Shown here piece after piece: positions 19,800 through 31,261 of a stretch of DNA of 64,000 nucleotides. The stretch lies in assembly GCA_040285825.1 (NCBI GenBank), contig JAUPSS010000002.1:3224001-3288000 (forward strand), given 5' to 3'. The stretch's first letter is position 1. Each line of letters begins with the position of its first letter. The translations under genes were made by a program, and so were the position numbers. Source of the stretch: Eukaryota sp. TZLM1-RC. Its lineage: Eukaryota; Metamonada: BaSk clade. The notes below the pieces were generated by a model. That model was not told the origin of the DNA. It ran no database searches and saw only the letters and a list, made by a program, of their open reading frames with translations.

Positions 19800-21720
19800 T
19801 AAATAGTTCTATTATACAATAGATATCAAAAACTATTGTTCAGTTGTGAATAAAACAATTTTGCGTTCAGCGCTGTTTATAGGGAACATTTGTTCATCAT
19901 TTCAACTATGCTTGAGTGAAACTAAGAATTAGGAGAGATTTTGCGGACCTTGCTGGTTTTCATGGTCATTTGTAGAATTGTGTTTCGAAATAAACAACGT
20001 AGATTGTTTTCATTATATTAACTGCAATTAACATGCAAAAATACTTCTAGGTCCATTTGCTCTGCGAAGAGATTCAAATGATTACCACCACAACAAACTT
20101 CGGCCAGAGTCAAAGTTGTTGTTCAACTTTATTTGAAATTGCAATGATCTAATCAACTCGTAAATATTGAGTGTTCTTCAACATGTTCAACTTGTCACTT
20201 ACACTATCTTGAGTTCACTATTGAAGTATTCGGACTCGACTCAACACTTCCGAGTCGTACTCAAGACTCCATAAGGGAGAGTAGCTCTTGAAGTCTATAT
20301 ATCTAGCGTCAATGAATAAATGTCTATTTTGGAATGATACCTCTGCAGTATAGATGGACACATTTCGGAAGCAGCACTGCGAATGCAACGAGAAATGGAC
20401 CATCAAGACAGCAACACCGTATTCTCTTTATAAGACTTCAAAGTAGTGAAGTATTCGTGGCCAGCTAGGTACTTTAATAACTTCAAGGGTCTCACGACGA
20501 GGTACTTTTTAGGACTTCACAGCTGATATTTTGGCTTCATTTAACGTATTGATCTTTCAATCGTTTAGTTTTAATACAGTCGTTTCAAAAGAAGCAGATT
20601 TGGATAAAACACATGGAGAAGTTGTAAATCAACACAAGTCGAGGATGGGCAGTTGCTCCGTCAAGTGTTGACCACATCAAATCTGAGAAATGCATCACGT
20701 CATCTTTCTTTTCTTCACACTGTTTTGGTGAGGAACATTACAACAGATAGTTTTCTTGCAGCAGTAATTAAAACATATATTTATTGAGTATCTGGATTTT
20801 TAGACGTAGTTTTGGAATTGAGGAAAAATGTTATTGTTCGAAATCAGAAAATTGATGTTTGAATTCCCTTCAATTGAATCATCAAACCCGCCATGGCGTA
20901 ATGGAAACAAACGCGATATTTTCTCCCAATCAATTAAAACGATTCAATTAAATATTTTTCATTGACATCATTTTTCGATAATAATGAATTGAGTGTGAAT
21001 TTGAAAAATTTACAAAAAATTTTGCCCTGATTTGGGAAAGGATATCAAATGTCATCACTACAAAGAAAAGCGGATTTTAGTAATGAAATTATAGAACTTT
21101 TCATTTCTAATAAGGTGTTTCAAGTTTAATATCTTAATATTATAAAAGAGAAAATCGAATATGATGTATCACAAATTTGACTCAGATCTGTCAAACCTAA
21201 ATCACCTAATTCAACAGGGAGAGAAATTAATTCTGGATATTTGATATTATTTAAATGATAAACCAAACAAATATGATACTCAGTGGACCATCGAGAAAGA
21301 CCAAGAATTATGTTTTTATTTGAAATTGTTTTACAATACAAGGATTATCTTGTTCCCTGGTAAGTACTCCTGAAGTGGAATCAATTACAAAATCTCCACA
21401 AGTTAGAGACATAGCATTATTATAAGAATCATTTAAAAGATCAATGATAACATTTCTTTCAACACAGTTTAAGGTATTTTAAATAATCAAAGATATTAAT
21501 TTTGAAAATTGTCTAACATTTGTCAACTTATGAATGACGTGCATTACATTTTTGTGCCTCGCTTTATTTGTACACCAAATTGATTAAATGTCCTTAAATA
21601 ATCATTCTTAACAAACTTTAGAAGATGTCATGATCTTATTCTACAAAATAATTCTAATCTAATATATTTCTAATATTTTATTCTGATAATTGTTACAAAC
21701 GGTATTCCTCTTGCTCCATG
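19800..21720. other. Intergenic, no supported feature
   Basis: About 1.9 kb of AT-rich sequence with short scattered frames only. No domain, RNA gene or clear repeat seen. Confidence 0.45.
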
Positions 21721-21723
21721 AAG

Positions 21724-22250
21724 TCAAGCATTCAAGCTTTCAACTACACTGAACGTCAAATGCCCATAACAGAGTCCTTCGAAATAGCAGGAAGCCCAAT
21801 GTTCTTTCCTGGCCTTAATCAGTTTCTCATACACTGTTTTTGTTTGGCAACAGATTTCTTTCATTATGAGGTCAAGTTTATGGGTTGTGCCAGCTCTAGC
21901 AGCACTCCGAATCAATTTTGTGAACATTAGCATCATATTTTGAATAAGATTCCGAACACGAAATCAGTAGCCATTTTCTCTCTCGGAAACGATATTATTA
22001 ATTTCTGAGCCAGTGGTTTCACAGAAATGTTGACAAAACCACGTCCAGTTGTCTTTGTTTTCTGTCGACATAACAGCAAAGGCCAGTGGAAACAAATGTC
22101 CTTCAGCACCGATGGACCATAGATGTTGACAACCAGTGATCAAAATTACCCTTCACAAGTGTGAACAGGTGTTCATCTGCCGATGTCGTTGATTCAACTT
22201 TATGGTGCAAAAATGTTGGCGTTTGGATCCATTTAATAGCTAGGTGGAGT
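21724..22250 (-). pseudogene. MULE transposase relic of a second lineage
   Basis: The minus strand, in more than one frame, reads GHLFPLAFAVMSTENKDNW followed by TWFCQHFCETTGSE (about 22110-21990), a typical MULE core segment, and then further down GHLTFSVVESLNA (about 21765-21725), the conserved segment with the catalytic Glu. These differ from the intact MULE (SGETTDDYDW, SSRVESIHS), so this is another lineage. Frameshifts and missing parts show decay. Confidence 0.6.
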
Positions 22251-22399
22251 TCTAGTTACAGTTATACGTAGCTTTTATTACAAGGAGAGAGAAAAGAACA
22301 AGAATGGAATCTCAATTTCCGTCATTCTTCAACACTGCCTTTTCTTTCTTTGAGATTCTATTCTTGAACATGAATCTACGGGATAATCTAACAAATAAA

Positions 22400-23460
22400 C
22401 TAAAAATAGGTAAGTCTTCTACCTCTTCTACCTCTACGGCTACCTCTACCTTTAACGGGGCTTCTGCGTCTCTTCATATACTCGGCATAAGCGAAGGTGT
22501 TTCTTATAAACTGGAGGGGTTCGACGGATACTTCGGAGCTGTTCTTCCACAAAACATCGGCAACCTGTCGCATTTCGTCTACCCTCAGAATCGAAGAAAC
22601 CATATGTTCTTCCCTGTTCTGAGCTGCGATAGCTTCAAGGAAGGTTGGATCATCATTGAGAGGGACGAAGAGCTACAAGTTGTGAACTGAGGCAGTTCCT
22701 TCGTATCCTCTGATGAGATCTTGAACATACACGTGGTTTCTGTTTCCAACAGTTCGCATTACGAGGTAAGGTCCTTTCCATCGGCCATGTAGTTAGGGGG
22801 CGGATTCATCGTACTTTAGTACATAATCTCCAGCTTGGAGAGAATGGTGAGTTCTCGTTTCGTCGGCAGTAACCTTGTGAATTTCCGAATCTTGGCGATC
22901 TTCGGCTTCTCCCCACATTCTTAGAAGCGAAGTTGTTCGAGCTTCTAAATCTTCGATCCAGCCAGATTTCGGAATTCTGGTCTGCGTTAACTTCTCCAAA
23001 ATTCTGGTTGGTGCAGCTCTTGGGTCAACAGATGTCCCAAAGATAAGCTCATAGGGGGTAAATCCAGTTCTTCGGCATCGTTTCGTGTTTAATAGCAATT
23101 ACGTCATTGGGATATAAGATCCCCATTTTCCGTAATCGTTAAAATCTGCAAGTAATTTTCTCAGAGTCAATAGTACATCCCTGTTTTTTCTTTCAACTAG
23201 ACCATTTGACTGGTGAAAGTTAGGCGTTGAGAATTCCATAGAGATGTTCAGAAATTGGCATAATTGCTTTATGATAGCGTTTACATACTCGGGTACGTTA
23301 TCAGAGTGAATCTTTTGAGGAATTCCGAATATGGAACAAACTTGTTCTAGCAAGGCGAAGGCTACTTCATTGGCATTTAGCTTCTCCAGTAGAACTAAGA
23401 TACCGTATCTTGAAAAGGCGTCGATATCTTGTCTTATCTTGTCGATAATCTTGAGGTAGG
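22400..23460 (-). pseudogene. Gypsy integrase fragment (lineage differs from the gag)
   Basis: Frames 23533-23099, 23098-22793 and 22603-22400 carry the second half of the integrase core: DAFSRYGILVLLEK, VCSIFGIPQKIHSDN, NFHQSNGLVERKNRDVL with the catalytic Glu. The C-terminal domain (TPYELIFG, GDYVLKYDESAP) and a basic Arg/Gly-rich end follow. At least two frameshifts are present. The H2C2 zinc domain and first catalytic Asp are missing. Confidence 0.75.
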
Positions 23461-23469
23461 GACCGTGGG

Positions 23470-25977
23470 AGAAGAGATAGCTAGGTGAGCACCTTGGTGT
23501 CGTAGTGCATTGTACACCTCGGGGGTGACACATTCAGCGAGGCCTCGGGGGTTGATCCTCATGGCTTGACGGAACAAGTCCCATTCGTGAACTGGTTCTC
23601 CAGTGATGTTACCAAAATACTCATCGATCGATGGTTGGGAACCTTCTCTAGCTAGTTCTAATTCTTCACGTGGTCTGGCAACTTCGTTGGCTAGAGCTAT
23701 CAGGGCTGGATCCTCAACGTTACCTCTCGTTTCTCTTAGGACTCGGTCGGTACGACTCCAGAGAATGAATTTGTTGACAAACTTTAGGAGTTTATCAGCG
23801 TCTCTCAGATCGGAAGCTTCAAGATATGGACGTTTAGGACGGTCCCTACGTCTGTCATCTCGATCTCTTGATCCAATCAATGAAGAAAGGAGAAGGCTAC
23901 TTTCATATGTGCCCGAGAAGGGTGAATGATGAGAGGAAATGGAGGATGTTGAACCTGTCGTGGAAGGTGTAGGTTGGGGTTGAGGAGCTCGACTAACGGG
24001 AGTGATGGGAGCAGGTACCGCATCAGAAGATGTGGTGGAGGTGGGTGATTCACTGCTCACAGTGACAACGTCGTCATCGGCTTGTTCCATAGCAGATTGG
24101 TTGGGATTAGAGGTTTCCGTGGTAGGAAGTGAATCAGTTTCCATGGGAGGTTGTGGTGATTCAGGGGGTTGAGCGGAGGAAGATGGAAGTTCACTCTGTT
24201 GAGGTTGAGGTGACTCTTGAACATCTTCAAATTGGGCTGGAACCGGGTGAGAAGATACTGCTGGTTGTACCAAGCGAGTCTTTTCGATCCTACCTTCAAC
24301 CATTACCCATTTCAGCATTGTGGATTCTACACAACCAGGAAATACTGTAACTTGCTGGAGGGCTCTTTGGAGATTACCAGTTCTTCTATGGTCGGGACCA
24401 CAGAAGGAAGCGATGTGATGATCAGGCCGTCTATCATAAAGAAAGAGTCTTTCTTGATAGGTGGTTTCGGTGAACCACCAGCCTGTCCTATGATCCCTAT
24501 CAATTAAAATGTCTAAGGAGGCATTGTACCCAGGGCTGAACCTAGGGTTAGGGCAAGGATTTGCTTCGTTAATGAAGAGATTGTCTTCATCTCCAACGAA
24601 GCGTCTGAAAACACCCTCTCTGGTGGTCCTCATGTACCTGACACCGGGTCTGGGTTCAAAGGATGGTTCGGGATCAACTCTAGCGTTCTCAGGTTCAATC
24701 CTTTCAAATGCAAGGTAAGGGCCGATCCTGGGAGTGACCCGAATTCCTAGTTCGTTTTCAAAACTAGGCCCAAAGAACGGGGGGTGTCCTTTGATCATTT
24801 TCGTAGGAGGAATGGCCTCAGGGTCGTTTGGGTTAACTCTGGAATCCCTATGTGGAACGTTAGGTCTGTGCTGACGGGAAGCACTGTTTTCACGAACGCT
24901 ATTACTAGCATAGGATCCAGAATAGAGGGGTACAGACACTGATTGAAGTGGTTGATGATGGGCAGGTGTAGAGGATGTTTCTCTTCTAGCCTGTAACTCT
25001 CTATCCAGTCTGTTCTTCAGTTTCCAGATTCGTTCTTCTTGGAAGTAACGTTCTAAATATTTTTTAGAAACCTCACCAGTTTCTCCATCAATTTCGGGTA
25101 CAGGTTCCGTGGAAGGAACCGGAGGTTGGGCTATGTGAGAGAATTCCCTAGGAGGTTCCTCATAGTCAACCAGATCCGAAAATAGTAGTTCATACCTCTT
25201 CCTCTGTTCTTCGGAAAGATGCGAAGGAAAGTGTGGTGTGCCAGGAGTGGAATCTCTAGTCTGGGGAGGGGAAACAGACAGATTGTTAACTCCACTTACT
25301 GTTGATGTAGTAAGAGGAGATCCTGAAGTTGGGACAGCAGGATTTTGAATAGTTCTCCTAAAAGTTGGAACTGGAGGGAGAAGCTGTTGAGAGTGAGAGG
25401 ATGGAACCTCAGAACTGGATGAAAGGGATGAAGATGGTACTTCAATGACCTTCGTAGGAGAGGAAGAGGGTTGTTCTTCTAATCCTTCCTTTGTCGCGAG
25501 AGAAGGTTGAACAGTCTCTCTGCCCTGAGTAGAAGGTGAAGGTGGTACTTCAGAACTTCTTTCATGGAGTGGAGAAGATGGGACTTTAGAAACCCTCAAC
25601 TGCGAAGGAGGGGTAGGAGCAACGGAATCCTCTACGTGCTCGTCGTCGTAGGAGACCAACGAAGGACTTCTTCCTTCCGAAGGAACAGACTCCTTGGGAA
25701 TGTTGTCTCCTTCCACAAAAACGGAGTCCTGAGGAGGGGGGCTTCCTTCCATGGGAACGGAATCCTCTGGAAGGGAACTGTCTTCCTTTGGGGTGGAACC
25801 CTCAGGGAGAATTGCTTCAGGAAGGGCAGAAGTTTCAACCGAAGAAGGGGGCATGGAAGCAGGGTCTGTGGTAGGTGGTGAGGAAGAGGGACCAGTCTCT
25901 TCCTCAAGGATCCTACGTCGAGCCTCTGGGGACCCAATACGTATTGATGGTCTTGGCTGTTGGTTGTTGTCTGACAT
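23470..25977 (-). CDS. Gag protein of the deleted Gypsy element (3'-truncated)
   Basis: The ATG at 25977 lies within the LTR, giving a start MSDNNQQPRPSIRIGS. A long Pro/Ser/Glu/Thr-rich region with degenerate repeats (EDSVPMEGSPPPQDSV) follows, then a conserved block (LSEEQRKRYELLFSDLVDYE), a Trp/Tyr-rich central domain and a basic RDRDDRRRDRPKRPYLE segment. It is colinear with gag of the 38.5-45.9 kb element but without that copy's frameshift. The open frame runs into integrase-lineage sequence out of frame and ends at 23434; the zinc knuckle has been deleted. Confidence 0.8.
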
Positions 25978-26098
25978 ACAATGTAGAGTAACAGAAGTGT
26001 AATTTATAACTAAGAGGAATTGGATTCTCTCTTCTTAAGCTAACAGGCGGAATACTTATAACTAAACTATTAACTATAAATACTATTCAAGACTAACA
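25945..26098 (-). repeat. 5' LTR of the deleted Gypsy element
   Basis: 154 bp, on the plus strand TGATGGTC...CTAACA. It closely matches the 150-bp LTRs at 38517 and 45760, including CTTAAGCTAACAGGCGGAAT, and it contains the gag start codon. Confidence 0.82.
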
Positions 26099-26282
26099 CT
26101 ATTTTACCAATAATTCCAAAAATCGAAATTGCAAACGGAATGAAGACAAAAGAAGAGTATAAATTTTGATTAAGATTCCTCATTATTTCATCATACAACT
26201 GATTCTTACGTGCCTCCGCCTGACACAGATGCGAATTTTCATCATTAACAACTGAAGACAAGTACACTTTTGCACAATGGTC
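26099..26282 (-). pseudogene. Family D non-LTR relic abutting the Gypsy LTR
   Basis: The minus strand reads a frame with AKVYLSSVVNDENSHLCQAE and then FVFIPFAISIFGIIGK, colinear with the family D endonuclease at 13.23-13.99 kb (VPFAFSIFGNIGQ). The match is cut exactly at the LTR edge, showing that the Gypsy element inserted here later. Confidence 0.65.
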
Positions 26283-27114
26283 AACGGTAGTAAAATTTAA
26301 TTAATTAATTTTAAATTTGATCGATCATCTTGATATATTCTGGTCATTCATGTGTGTAAAATTGGAATAGTGTATTCATAATTTATATAATTCCTTTCAG
26401 TTAAAAAGCATTAAGTGATTAGGGAAAGCATCGATTACATTTTTCTACATCAATTGTTGTAAGCTCTTCAATTAAATCAAAGATAGAGTTTTATGTTGTT
26501 CCTCGAATCATTGATGATGATTGGAATTGATACACCAGCAACATGTGTGATTAATAAAATATACTCTTGCTTAATAATAATTTCGTCAAGTTTGACAACA
26601 ATGTGTAACAATACAACTACTTATTTTGGACAAATAACTAGCAGGGTTGTCAAATGGCCTAACATGTCAGGAAAAAACAACTTCGTGTAATGTCACGACT
26701 GGACTTTTCAAGTCAAGACACCCGTTACAGATTTCGACTAAATAATGGTATAACTGCCAACATTAGGTTTCCAAAAACCCTTAACTTTTCAGTCAAAAAC
26801 GTCACAGTCTCTTCATCAGTGACTACCAAATGATGTATTCTTTGATTTGAGAGAGGGAATTCTGTTTGGTCAAGTCTTCTAAAACTCGTGATAATGCAGA
26901 AAGGTCGATTGAAACTCGAATACAGAATCGCAGTTTTTCAAGGTTTTTTAAGGTTTTTTTTAAGTTTTGCCCCATTGCGATGTGATTACAAGTTGACTTG
27001 ATTCTAATTCAAGTCAAACTGTTTCAACTCATAACACGTCAGTTTTGACAAAGAAATTTTTGAAAATTTTTAATTTTTCGATATTTACAAAACAAAAATT
27101 TCAAACACTTTCAA

Positions 27115-27766
27115 AGTATGTTCGTAATGCCTGCTCAATACAGTGTCATCTGTGTGCCTTATCTTCGCCAAGATCTTTGGTGTTATTGGATCCATCATTG
27201 CCTTCTTTTCTCTACTCCCTGTAGGTGGAGTCTTCTTTGGGTTTGCAGGAATTACGCTTATCTTTATTGGTTCAATCTTTGCAGGGATTTCCGTGAAAGA
27301 TAGTTCAATCTTTACCAATTTTATCGTCTCGTGGATTCTCGCAATTGCCGCTGCTGCACTATTTCTTATTGCAATTTATGAGCACATTGTTGATTTTAGC
27401 TTGGCTAGTTTGGATCCAGAGCTCTTCTTAACGATCTTTCTGGCAGCAGCTCCTGCGTTCGTCTTGTATTTCTGTTTGGCAATGGTGCGTGCGATCTTCT
27501 TCTCGATTTCCTTGAAAACAATGGGAGAAAAGCTCAATTCACCATCTTTGTGCACTGCCGGAACTCTTTATCTTGTAGGTTTTTTCCTCAAGATTATTGT
27601 TATTGGGTTTATCTTGGAATTCGTTGCTTATATCATGATGATTATTGGATTTTGTTCTATTTCAGAACCCAATGGTAAAGGTAATCAGCAATATGTGCAA
27701 TATGTTCAAGTTGTTGGTCAGCAGCAACCTGTAGGTCAACCTACAACAATGTACACAGCAGTATAG
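27115..27766 (+). CDS. Multi-spanning membrane protein, copy 1 (start codon made by splicing)
   Basis: The membrane-protein frame (27143-27766) has no usable ATG: an in-frame TAA lies at 27125, and the nearby ATGs at 27118 and 27128 are in another frame. A 28-nt intron, 27116-27143 (GTATGTTCG...ATACAG), would join A27115 to TG at 27144 and create ATG, followed by TCATCTGTG (MSSV). The 207-residue product has about five or six hydrophobic segments (IFGVIGSIIAFFSLL, GFAGITLIFIGSIFAG, WILAIAAAALFLIAIY, AAAPAFVLYFCLAM, FLKIIVIGFILEFVAYIMM) and a Gln-rich C-terminal tail (QYVQVVGQQQPVGQP). No known family recognised; the tail resembles the Q/P-rich tails of the genes at 5.3-6.1 and 34.5-35.2 kb. 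Confidence 0.75.
27116..27143 (+). other. 28-nt intron that splits the start codon (predicted)
   Basis: GTATGTTCG...CAATACAG; the donor nonamer is the same as in the intron at 34673. Its removal fuses A and TG into the initiator ATG. The duplicate gene preserves donor, acceptor and length, with two internal base differences. Confidence 0.6.
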
Positions 27767-28099
27767 GCATAGTTTATCTTTGAATTTGTTATAAAATGAC
27801 GATGATGTGTTTTGCATTTTAAACAAAATGAAGTAGTCTAGATTCATTGTGCTATGGTAAGACCGAAACCATATCAATTACCAAATGCTCAGTACCAATG
27901 GTGCTAATGGTCATTTTCACTTACTACAGAAATAGTCATTTCTTTACTGATTCACTAACTCAAGACAACACAATTGCATTTTAAGGAAAAACAGTATCCA
28001 ATTTAGTAGAAGTCATTAATAAACTAATATTAATTAATGGATTATTTAAATTAATTAAAATTAGTAGTCACCTTGTTTGTAGCACAGAAATAGGTGGTC

Positions 28100-28550
28100 T
28101 AGATTCAACAAATGTCAATATTTGTTTAAAGCCGCATCCATTGATAAGGGCAACAATTTCATTTTTGAATCTTTGAAACGATTTCCTGCAAACTAATATC
28201 TGATAGAACATTGTGTTAGTTGTTTCTTGGTGACTTTGCAGAATGAAATTGGATGCCTCTCTCCTCAAAAATGGTCCAAACGCCTTCCTGCCCATATTCA
28301 CAAAATTCCACCTAGAAGTTTGGTTTCCTGGAAAATTTACATACGCCAAATGATAGAAAAAGTTATTGAAACCTTTTAAAAAGTTGGATTTTACTGTACG
28401 TCTTAGCTTGGCAAAAGAAAGAATCCTGTTTTTGCGAACTTTTCAATTGAGGAAAGTAGCTCAAGTTGTCTCATTTTCCAGATTCCAAATTTTTTTACGG
28501 TCTATTGTTAAATGACCATCAATGGACAACTACCCTAAGATGGGATAGGA
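28100..28550 (+). pseudogene. Family C non-LTR retrotransposon relic
   Basis: Broken plus-strand frames match the family C copy at 35.54-36.7 kb: a GGGKNxIFEFxxRFP-like segment, LIEHCVS, then KNPVFANFSI and SCLIFQIPNF. It stops abruptly at about 28550. Its left part coincides with the right end of duplication copy 1. Confidence 0.6.
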
Positions 28551-28839
28551 TGTGTTATTGGATGAAGAACTATTTGGTTTGTAGAAGGTTGAAAGAGATT
28601 CAGAATTGTTAATTCAAGTTCACAAACGCTTGATTCAACAACAAATCAATGACTCTACCTGGTTTGATCAACACATATTTGATTGTAGAGTTATTTTTAA
28701 ATGTGTTTTCTTTTTTGGTGAATAATCGATGTATAGATAAAGAGCATAAAAATTATGGTTTAAATGTATGAATCCAAAATGGACCTTGAGCACATTATGG
28801 GGATAACGCTTGCCATTCATAATTCCATTTCCCGAGTAA

Positions 28840-29235
28840 GAGTGGAAAAAATTGCTGATTTCTCAAATTCAGGACGAGGTCTTCCCCGACTGCCCTACCT
28901 TGATGAATGCCCGTAAGAATGAACTGTTTAATTGCTGGTGAATAGTGTTTTGGAACAGATTTTCAAAAACTGTTTCTTAAAATACTGACTCTGTGGTGGT
29001 ATGAATTCTCATTGATCCAATAAATCTTACCTACTGACTGGCGGAACATGTTTCATCCATCGTCGGAAAGGTTACATGGCTCGTGATTCCGCCTTTAAAG
29101 TTAAACATGAGCTGAATCATCTGCACCACAACAAGGGTCCGCTTCAGTATCTCACACAGTTACTCTCTTCATTGTGTTGAATGGTTTACGAAGATGTTGA
29201 AAGAACAATGACAAGAAGTAGTGTTTAAGTTGCTG
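28840..29235 (+). pseudogene. Relic of the gag-only LTR element family
   Basis: Nucleotide-level similarity to 11490-11860: the segment around GACGAGGT.TTCCCCGA, the TGGAACAGAT.TTC segment, the knuckle region GGAACATGTTTCA and the end ATCTCACACAGTTACTCTCTTCATTGTG. Stops and indels destroy the frame. No LTR could be recognised beside it. Confidence 0.65.
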
Positions 29236-29459
29236 ATAACATGAATTTTTGATATTTCGGCCTCTCAACAGAACAAAGTTTCATTCACACAGCATCTTTA
29301 TAGAGTAAGTGTTTGAAGTAGAGTCTGAATTGAAAGAACGTTTTGGTAATACATTTATACTAAAACGATGTGTGTCGTGGCAATGTAGTGTTAATTGCAT
29401 TACAAACTTCTGCTTTTGTTGCTTTTTAAATAGAAATGTTGATTAATAAATTTAGGTTA

Positions 29460-30450
29460 CATAATCAGAAGGAAATATTCATGGAAAAGGTAGAACAAGG
29501 TACAATTGCCGATTTATTGAAATACAGCACTGAATACAAGTAAATCATATCTAACAAGACGAAATTTATTACACCAAGTTTTCTCAATGGAAACATCATC
29601 TTATTTGAGCAAATGGAATTCAAAAACACCATTAAAAGATATCGAAAAACTCCATATTTCTTTTGGACCAATTTTTTTGGAAATCATGCGAAAATTGCTG
29701 CATCTACTTATGGTTTTCAGATAATAGAACAATGAAAAAAGACTTGAAAAGCCGTCTATTGCCACCAGCATTGTCCTGATGATATTTGTTATAATTTTTG
29801 TAGTTCTCAGTATTTAAGAATAGAACAAAGTTTCCTTCTTTGAACCAAAATGTCATTTGTAATATTGTAGAAGACAAATCAACATCTTCATAGTTATAAA
29901 ACAATCGTAGTAAATATGACCTCTGGCATTAGAACCAAACATTTTTAATGGCAGCATTCCTCTCAGCATAGGATTGTTGATACTTGGAAATTTCCAAATA
30001 CCTTACCATTTTTGCTGTTTGTACATTATTTTTTAACATAAAAACAAGGGTTCATGACCAGGGGTGAAAGAAATCAAATAAAATACAAATAAGCTAGACT
30101 TTGAATAAGCGATCACGTGATACTTTCCTAAAACGGAACATTACGTGGATCTTTGGCAAACGCCTCGTCGACAACATCATTTTATGAAGAACCATAAGTT
30201 TTCAATTTGGAACAATTAAAAGCATGGCAAAACATGAGCTGTGATGAATTAAAGGAAATACTTGTTTTTAAACAGAAGTTTGTCAATAATATATAAGTTT
30301 GTATTCAATTATAACTCCTTTTTGGTACAAACGCTTTGTTATTAGCCCAAAAACTTGTAACACAATGGTGACAAATAGTTAAAAACCGGACGGTTTATTC
30401 TCACATACAAGCTAACTAAAAACAATGAGTCAAAGCCTTGACGTAAATCA
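29460..30450 (-). pseudogene. Family B non-LTR relic, strongly decayed
   Basis: Nucleotide segments match the copy at 33.25-34.02 kb: a GAACCAAAC.TTTTTAATG stretch, the region around the knuckle (TTCAATTTGGAACAATTAAAAGC) and the ACAAACGCTTTGTTATTAGC stretch. Protein-level reading is broken by many stops. Confidence 0.5.
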
Positions 30451-31261
30451 GTTGAGGTGCACATAATTGAAATTTGATCGATCATGTTGATATATATTCT
30501 GGACATTGGTGTGTGTAAAGTTGGAATAGTGCATTCATAGTTTATCAAATTCCTTTCAGGAAAAAGACCATTAAGTGATTAGGGAAAGCATCGATTATAT
30601 TTTTTTTCATCAATTGTTGTAAGCTCTTGAATTAATTGGAAGAAAGAGTTTTATGTTGTTCCTCGAATCATTGATCAAAAAAGGAATTGATACACCAGCA
30701 ACATGTGTGATTAATAAAATATACTCTTGCTTAATAATAATTTCGTCAAGTTTGACAACAATGTGTAACAATACAACTACTTATTTTGGACAAATAACTA
30801 GCAGGGTTGTGAAATAGCCTAACACGTCAGGAGAAAAATAACTTGATGTAATGTCACGACTGAAATTTTCAAATCAAGACGCCCATTACGGATTTCGACT
30901 AAACAATGGTATAACTGCCAAAATAAGGTTTCAAAAAACCTTTAACTTTTCAGTCAAAAACGTCACAGTCTCTTCATCAGTGACTACCAAATGATGTATT
31001 CTTTCATTTGAGAGAGGGAATTCTGTTTGGTCAAGTCTCAAATCCAGAAAGGTCGATTGAAACTCGAATACAGAATCGCAGTTTTTCAAGGTTTTTTAAG
31101 GTTTTTTTAAGTTTTGCCCCATTGCGATGTGATTACAAGTTGACTTGATTCTAATTCAAGTCAAACTGTTTCAAATCATAACACGTCAGTTTTGACAAAG
31201 AAATTTTTGAAAATTTTTAATTTTTCGATATTTACAAAACAAAAATTTCAAACACTTTCAA

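Larger units (their letters stand above)
22400..26098 (-). mobile_element. Gypsy-like LTR element, internally deleted and chimeric
   Basis: Minus orientation. A 5' LTR (25945-26098) leads into gag (25977-about 23470). Protease, RT and RNase H are absent. At about 23450 the gag sequence jumps to an integrase of a different lineage from that of the 38.5-45.9 kb element, which continues to about 22400. The junction lies at a GAGGTAGG run that also occurs in the intact gag of the other copy, so a short-homology recombination is likely. No matching 3' LTR is visible near 22.3 kb. Its LTR edge at 26098 lies inside a family D non-LTR relic. Confidence 0.8.
26310..28170. repeat. Segmental duplication, copy 1 (about 1.85 kb)
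   Basis: Matches 30468-32325 in the same orientation, from AAATTTGATCGATCAT to a TTTCATTTTTGAAT motif. The gene, its leader intron and 3' flank are almost identical. The left 600 bp and right 250 bp carry many more substitutions and indels. The copies are separated by about 2.3 kb of retroelement relics. Confidence 0.88.

Noticed and set aside
22304-22690. Plus-strand ORF of 128 codons with a Ser/Thr run
   Set aside because: It is the complement of the Arg/Gly-rich integrase end of the Gypsy element.
23603-23929. Plus-strand ORF repeated at 43446-43772
   Set aside because: It is repeated only because both lie antisense to the same gag segment.
28068-28349. Minus-strand ORF similar to 35482-35754
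   Set aside because: The plus-strand reading gives the recognisable non-LTR segment; the minus-strand similarity is a shadow of it.
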